In this document: positions 7,262-10,329 of the stretch, in pieces | Layout: every line of letters starts with the position of its first letter | Numbering within the stretch: the first letter of the stretch is position 1 | Source of the DNA: Methylovulum sp. | GTDB lineage: Bacteria > Pseudomonadota > Gammaproteobacteria > Methylococcales > Methylomonadaceae | DNA length: 10,329 nucleotides | Assembly: GCA_028713595.1 (NCBI GenBank) | Contig: JAQTNZ010000040.1 | Span: 1 to 10,329, forward strand | Direction: 5' to 3' | Translations under genes and position numbers: made by a program | Notes under the pieces: model-generated | Database searches by the model: none | What the model saw: only the letters and a program-made list of their open reading frames with translations | What the model was told of the DNA's origin: nothing

Positions 7262-7607
7262 AAGACACCTCGGTAGTGAGCCAGTAGTGTGGGTTAAAAC
7301 ATCAGGGATATCCGAATTTGCAATGACTGAAACCTAATAGCGCTGATACGCCATCAGTTGTCTTGATAATTGGTTAGAAAGGCAACACGCTAACCATTAA
7401 GTAATTGTTTTTTGTGCCTTTGAATATCTTATCACTGTTGTGGGGGCGAAACCAGAAGCTGTGGCTGTAAAACAGCATTGGGTAGGCGGCTGTTTGGCAG
7501 GATAGCCCCGCCGCCTGTTTGCCATCATTACATTAATAAATATATTTCTGATTTCAATGATATAAAATACGCGCCATCATTCCCGCACCGACCTGCGGGA
7601 ACGGGAT
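7262..7607. promoter_or_regulatory. Divergent intergenic region between glgC and the nuoM-like gene
   Basis: This 346-bp stretch must hold promoters for both flanking genes, which point away from each other. I see an AT-rich TATAAAAT at 7561-7568, a possible -10 element for the nuoM-like gene, with no good -35. Small inverted repeats are TGGTTAG/CTAACCA (7371-7377, 7390-7396) and AGGCGGC/GCCGCCT (7484-7490, 7510-7516). No riboswitch or regulator site could be recognised, and no small gene is supported. Confidence 0.35.
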
Positions 7608-9218
7608 ATGAACAGCCAGTATGATGTTTGGCCCTTAATCCGCTTCACCTATAACCACCTTAAGCCCATGAGCGTTGCCCATTTCCCGCTGCTTAGCCTC
7701 ATCATCCTTGTCCCTTTGCTGGGGGCGGTGCTGGTCGCTTGCTGTGCCAATATCAGCTTGGCGAAGACGGTGGCCTTAAGCACGGCGGGGCTGGTGCTGC
7801 TTGCCAGTTTGTGGTTAGTCCACGGCTTTAACCCTAGTGATGGCGGTTTGCAGTTTGTCGAACAACACGCATGGATACCCAGCCTGCATATCGAATACCT
7901 GCTGGGGGTCGATGGCATTTCGCTGTTGTTCTTGCCGCTGACGGCGTTGTTGACGCTATTGGCTATCGCCGCCTCGTGGAATTCGCCCGCGCATAGCCGT
8001 TTGTACTTTGTCCTGTTGCTGGTGCTGGAAGCCGCCACGTTGGGGGTGTTTTCCGCCTTGGATTTGGTGCTGTTCTTTGTGTTCTGGCAACTCACCTTAC
8101 CGCCTTTGTTTTTCCTCATCGGTTTATGGGGCGTGGGGCCGTTGCGCCGCACAGCCGCCAGCAAATATTTGCTGGTCAGTTTGTGCGGGGGTTTGCCTTT
8201 GTTGTTGGCGTTTATCATCTTGGCGGTCAACCACGCCAGCCAACTTAACAGCACGTTGTTAACGGATTTGTCGTTTAGCTTCACGGTATTGCTGGAAACG
8301 CAGTTGCCTGATAATTTGCAAACCATCGTCTTTGTGCTGTTGTTAATCGGCTTTGCCGCCAAAGCTCCACTGGTGCCGTTCCATACCTGGTTGCCGCAAG
8401 TGGCGATGGACAGCCCCGCACCAATCACCGCCTTATTGATTAGCCTTAAGTTGGGGCTGTATGGGCTACTGCGTTTCGCGATGGCCCTGACCCCTGCGGC
8501 GGCGGTGGAATACGACTGGGTGCTGGGTATCATCGGGGCGATTACCTTAATTTACGGGGCGTTGCTGTCTTTGCAACAAAGCAATCTGCGGCGGTTGCTG
8601 GCGTTTGCCAGTATCAGCCATGTCGGCTTGGTGCTGATCGGTATCGCCGCCTTAAACATGCAGGGCATCCAAGGGGCATTGTTGCACTTGCTTAATTTTA
8701 CCTTGGTGGCGGGAGTGCTGATGCTGATGGCGGGGTTTCTCCAACAACGCTTGGGCAGCACCGATTTGCCGCAGCTCGGCGGCCTTGCCGACACCCTGCC
8801 CAAGCTGACCGGATTTTATTTCCTGTTTATGCTGGCGAGTCTGGGTATGCCGGGTGGTAGCGTCTTCCCCGCCGACTTGTTGCTGGTCTTAGGGGCTTTA
8901 CAGGCGCATCCTAGCCTAGGCATCACGGCACTGGCGGGGGCGGTGTTAAGCGCCGCCTGTTTGCTGGGCTTCTCACGGCGGGCGTTTTTGGGTACGGCTG
9001 TGGAAACACGCTTTTACCATCAAGATTTGCGCCCGCGTGAGTTAGGGGTGTTGGCGGCGGCCTTGCTATTGGTGCTGTGGGGCGGACTATTCCCTAATAG
9101 CTTGCTGGGGATCAACCAAACCGCCGCCGAAGCTTGGCTGACCCGTTTACTGGATCAGCCCGGGATGGAAGGTGATGAATTGGCGGATCATACGCCTGGC
9201 GGTGTGGCTGGCGTTTGA
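7608..9218 (+). CDS. Orphan NuoM-like / Mrp-type antiporter subunit
   Basis: This 536-residue integral membrane protein has about fourteen hydrophobic helices and belongs to the complex I antiporter-like family (NuoM/ND4, MrpD, NdhD). Family marks are VPFHTWLP, the lysine in GFAAKAPLVP (K252, matching E. coli NuoM K234), the lysine in LISLKLGLYGLLR (K281, matching K265), FASISHVG with H338, and LASLGMPG. Two key acids differ: the glutamate of the fifth helix (E144 in E. coli) is Q161 in FVFWQLTLPP, and the late glutamate (E407) is D423 in FPADLLLV. WLPD is also WLPQ. No other nuo, mrp, hydrogenase or dabA gene is visible, so it is not part of a standard nuo operon. It may support another redox or ion-transport complex. 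ATG 7668 (MSVAHFPLL) is an alternative start nearer the usual N-terminus; 7608 has a GGGA-type site just upstream. Confidence 0.85.
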   Translation: MNSQYDVWPLIRFTYNHLKPMSVAHFPLLSLIILVPLLGAVLVACCANISLAKTVALSTAGLVLLASLWLVHGFNPSDGGLQFVEQHAWIPSLHIEYLLGVDGISLLFLPLTALLTLLAIAASWNSPAHSRLYFVLLLVLEAATLGVFSALDLVLFFVFWQLTLPPLFFLIGLWGVGPLRRTAASKYLLVSLCGGLPLLLAFIILAVNHASQLNSTLLTDLSFSFTVLLETQLPDNLQTIVFVLLLIGFAAKAPLVPFHTWLPQVAMDSPAPITALLISLKLGLYGLLRFAMALTPAAAVEYDWVLGIIGAITLIYGALLSLQQSNLRRLLAFASISHVGLVLIGIAALNMQGIQGALLHLLNFTLVAGVLMLMAGFLQQRLGSTDLPQLGGLADTLPKLTGFYFLFMLASLGMPGGSVFPADLLLVLGALQAHPSLGITALAGAVLSAACLLGFSRRAFLGTAVETRFYHQDLRPRELGVLAAALLLVLWGGLFPNSLLGINQTAAEAWLTRLLDQPGMEGDELADHTPGGVAGV

Positions 9219-9281
9219 AAAACGGTTTATTCGCCCTAAAAAGCCAATATCAGCGACAATAGTCTCTTTTTTTAGCCCCTC

Positions 9282-9292
9282 GGAAGTCTTCC
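9282..9292 (+). promoter_or_regulatory. Ribosome binding site of the PAP2 gene inside a perfect palindrome
   Basis: GGAAGTCTTCC lies directly before the ATG at 9293. GGAAG is a good Shine-Dalgarno 6 bases from the start and is self-complementary to CTTCC. A stem of four pairs with a three-base loop could mask it. Confidence 0.45.
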
Positions 9293-9976
9293 ATGTTTTT
9301 GCCTCTAACCCGCCGCTGGTGGGAGCTGTCTATCTTATTGCTGTTAATGTGCCTGACCACGCCGATTTTTTGGCTGACCGACTTGGACCAACAGGCGGCG
9401 GCGTTGTTTTATCAGGGCGGGTCGGGGCCTACGGCTTGGGGATTTGGCGAATGGTGGTTGTGGCGGGCTTTGTTTGCTTACGCGCCTAAGTTGCTGGTCG
9501 CCGCCGCCGTGGGCGCGTTGCTGGTCGCATTAGGGGGCACGGTATGGCCACGCTGGCAAGCGTGGCGCAGACCCGCCCTGTATATTTTGCTGGTCATTGC
9601 CATAGGGCCGGGTTTGGTGGTCAACTTGGGTTTTAAAGACCATTGGGGGCGGCCTAGGCCCTTGCATATCAGCGAATTTGGCGGCCATAACGACTATGTC
9701 CCGCCCCTGCAAATAGCCGACACCCCGCATAAATCCTTCCCTTGTGGGCATTGCTCGATTGGTTATGCCCTGTTTGCCCTATACTTTCTTTCCCGCAAAC
9801 GCAAAGGCTTTTATTTTGCCCTGACGCTAGTGGCGGCAATGCTGATGGCCTTGTCACGGATGGCGGCGGGCGGGCATTTTGTTTCGGATATTTTATGGTC
9901 GGGGTATCTGGTGTTTTTGGTCGCTTGGTTGTTATATTATGGCTGGTATGTGCGGGGGGAGGGGAAGCAGCTCTGA
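9293..9976 (+). CDS. PAP2-family membrane phosphatase
   Basis: This 227-residue membrane phosphatase carries all three PAP2 signature regions. C1 is K115-X6-R122-P123 (KDHWGRPRP), C2 is P150-C-G-H153 (FPCGHCS), and C3 is S188-R189-X5-H195-X3-D199 (SRMAAGGHFVSD). H195 is the expected nucleophile, stabilised by D199, and H153 is the proton donor. The usual serine of PSGH is cysteine. There are about five or six membrane helices, the first near residues 9-29 and the last near 205-220. Members dephosphorylate lipid phosphates such as phosphatidic acid, undecaprenyl diphosphate, or lipid A (LpxE/LpxF-like) on the periplasmic side; the substrate cannot be told from sequence alone. The gene starts 74 bp after the nuoM-like gene with no clear terminator between, so cotranscription is possible. 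It ends 68 bp from a convergent regulator gene. Confidence 0.88.
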   Translation: MFLPLTRRWWELSILLLLMCLTTPIFWLTDLDQQAAALFYQGGSGPTAWGFGEWWLWRALFAYAPKLLVAAAVGALLVALGGTVWPRWQAWRRPALYILLVIAIGPGLVVNLGFKDHWGRPRPLHISEFGGHNDYVPPLQIADTPHKSFPCGHCSIGYALFALYFLSRKRKGFYFALTLVAAMLMALSRMAAGGHFVSDILWSGYLVFLVAWLLYYGWYVRGEGKQL

Positions 9977-10044
9977 TTTCGTAAGATAAATTATTGTAAT
10001 ATCCTATTTTTCCAACCCAATATAGCCATTCTCCATTTCCCCCC

Positions 10045-10329
10045 TTACCTGCTGCCCCGATATTCACGCGGCGAGCAGCCGAATTGCTGTTTAAAGGCGC
10101 GGCTAAAATGTGCAGCATCATTAAACCCCCAACGGAAGGCAATGTCGGACAGTTGTTGGCCTGCATACAGCGGGTTGAGCAGATTTTTTCGGCAATTCTC
10201 TAGCCTGCGTTTCCAGACATAACGCATCAGCGAAGTGCCTTCACTGGCAAACAAACTATTGATATAACGGGCCGAGAGGCCGGAGCAACGGCTAATAGCC
10301 GCCGTGTCGAGCGTATTGTCTTGAAGGTG
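10045..10329 (-). CDS. AraC-family transcriptional regulator, C-terminal part (cut by window edge)
   Basis: The frame is open from the window edge, so only the last 94 residues are seen. They form the double helix-turn-helix of AraC/XylS regulators. The first HTH is around LDTAAISRCSGLSARYINSL, then the linker helix VWKRRLENCRKNL. The second HTH is LSDIAFRWGFNDAAHFSRAF, followed by the family ending KQQFGCSPREYR. The sensor domain lies beyond 10329, so the inducer is unknown. The sequence style (RRLENCRKNL and GFNDAAHFSRAF) recalls FeaR-like regulators with an N-terminal AraC-binding domain. A TTG at 10252-10254 could be mistaken for a start, but the reading frame continues upstream with HTH sequence, so the real start is outside. 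It is convergent with the PAP2 gene; no terminator is visible in the 68-bp gap. Confidence 0.9.
   Translation of the reverse strand, partial: HLQDNTLDTAAISRCSGLSARYINSLFASEGTSLMRYVWKRRLENCRKNLLNPLYAGQQLSDIAFRWGFNDAAHFSRAFKQQFGCSPREYRGSR

Noticed and set aside
7441..7520. Riboswitch leader before the nuoM-like gene
   Set aside because: Several short hairpins are present, but no conserved box of a known riboswitch class could be identified.
7649..8533. 294-residue open frame on the minus strand inside the nuoM-like gene
   Set aside because: It is antisense to a clear membrane-protein gene, is rich in Asn, Lys and Ser from reversed hydrophobic codons, and has no recognisable motif.
9172..9489. 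105-residue plus-strand frame bridging the nuoM-like and PAP2 genes
   Set aside because: It overlaps the end of one gene and the start of the other in another frame, and its sequence shows no family motifs; the flanking genes explain the region.
10045..10254. A complete 69-residue AraC-like mini-regulator starting at a TTG codon
   Set aside because: The same frame continues to the window edge with the first HTH helix, so this is the tail of a longer regulator.

Overview
The window looks like chromosomal DNA from a gammaproteobacterium, with mixed G+C. An aerobic, methanotroph-like (Methylococcales-type) lineage fits the gene mix, but this is a low-confidence inference. It holds seven genes, one of them cut by the right edge. 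No tRNA, rRNA, CRISPR array or intact transposase gene was found.

Region 1 (1-422) has no gene. It contains a terminator-like hairpin and a MITE-like element with 20-bp terminal inverted repeats (64-265), which encloses smaller palindromes.

Region 2 (423-4122) is a likely two-gene operon. The first gene encodes a 1123-residue secreted protein with a signal peptide, a FecR domain, a TPR superhelix and a C-terminal outer-membrane beta-barrel of TonB-receptor type but without a plug. Its base composition drops sharply inside the barrel. The second gene lies 25 bp downstream behind a good ribosome binding site. It encodes a 100-residue protein of unknown function with a Cys-X8-Cys-Trp tail and a double-glycine-like motif near its N-terminus. 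This pair is the best candidate in the window for an undescribed system.

Region 3 (4123-4452) is a 330-bp spacer with two strong inverted repeats.

Region 4 (4453-7261) holds a stand-alone nirJ (heme d1 radical SAM enzyme) on the plus strand. It converges, with a 20-bp overlap, on a small four-helix membrane protein gene on the minus strand. Upstream of that gene, also on the minus strand, is glgC (ADP-glucose pyrophosphorylase, glycogen synthesis). A U-rich palindrome separates glgC from the small gene.

Region 5 (7608-9976) is on the plus strand. An orphan NuoM-like (complex I subunit M / Mrp-type antiporter) protein has lost the key glutamate of the proton pathway. It is followed 74 bp later by a PAP2-family phosphatase. 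The window ends with the DNA-binding C-terminus of an AraC-family regulator on the minus strand.

Apart from the FecR-TPR-barrel/peptide pair and the loose nuoM-like/PAP2 and glgC/small-membrane-protein pairs, the genes look like single units with no shared pathway. nirJ, glgC and the nuoM-like gene all lack their usual partners here.
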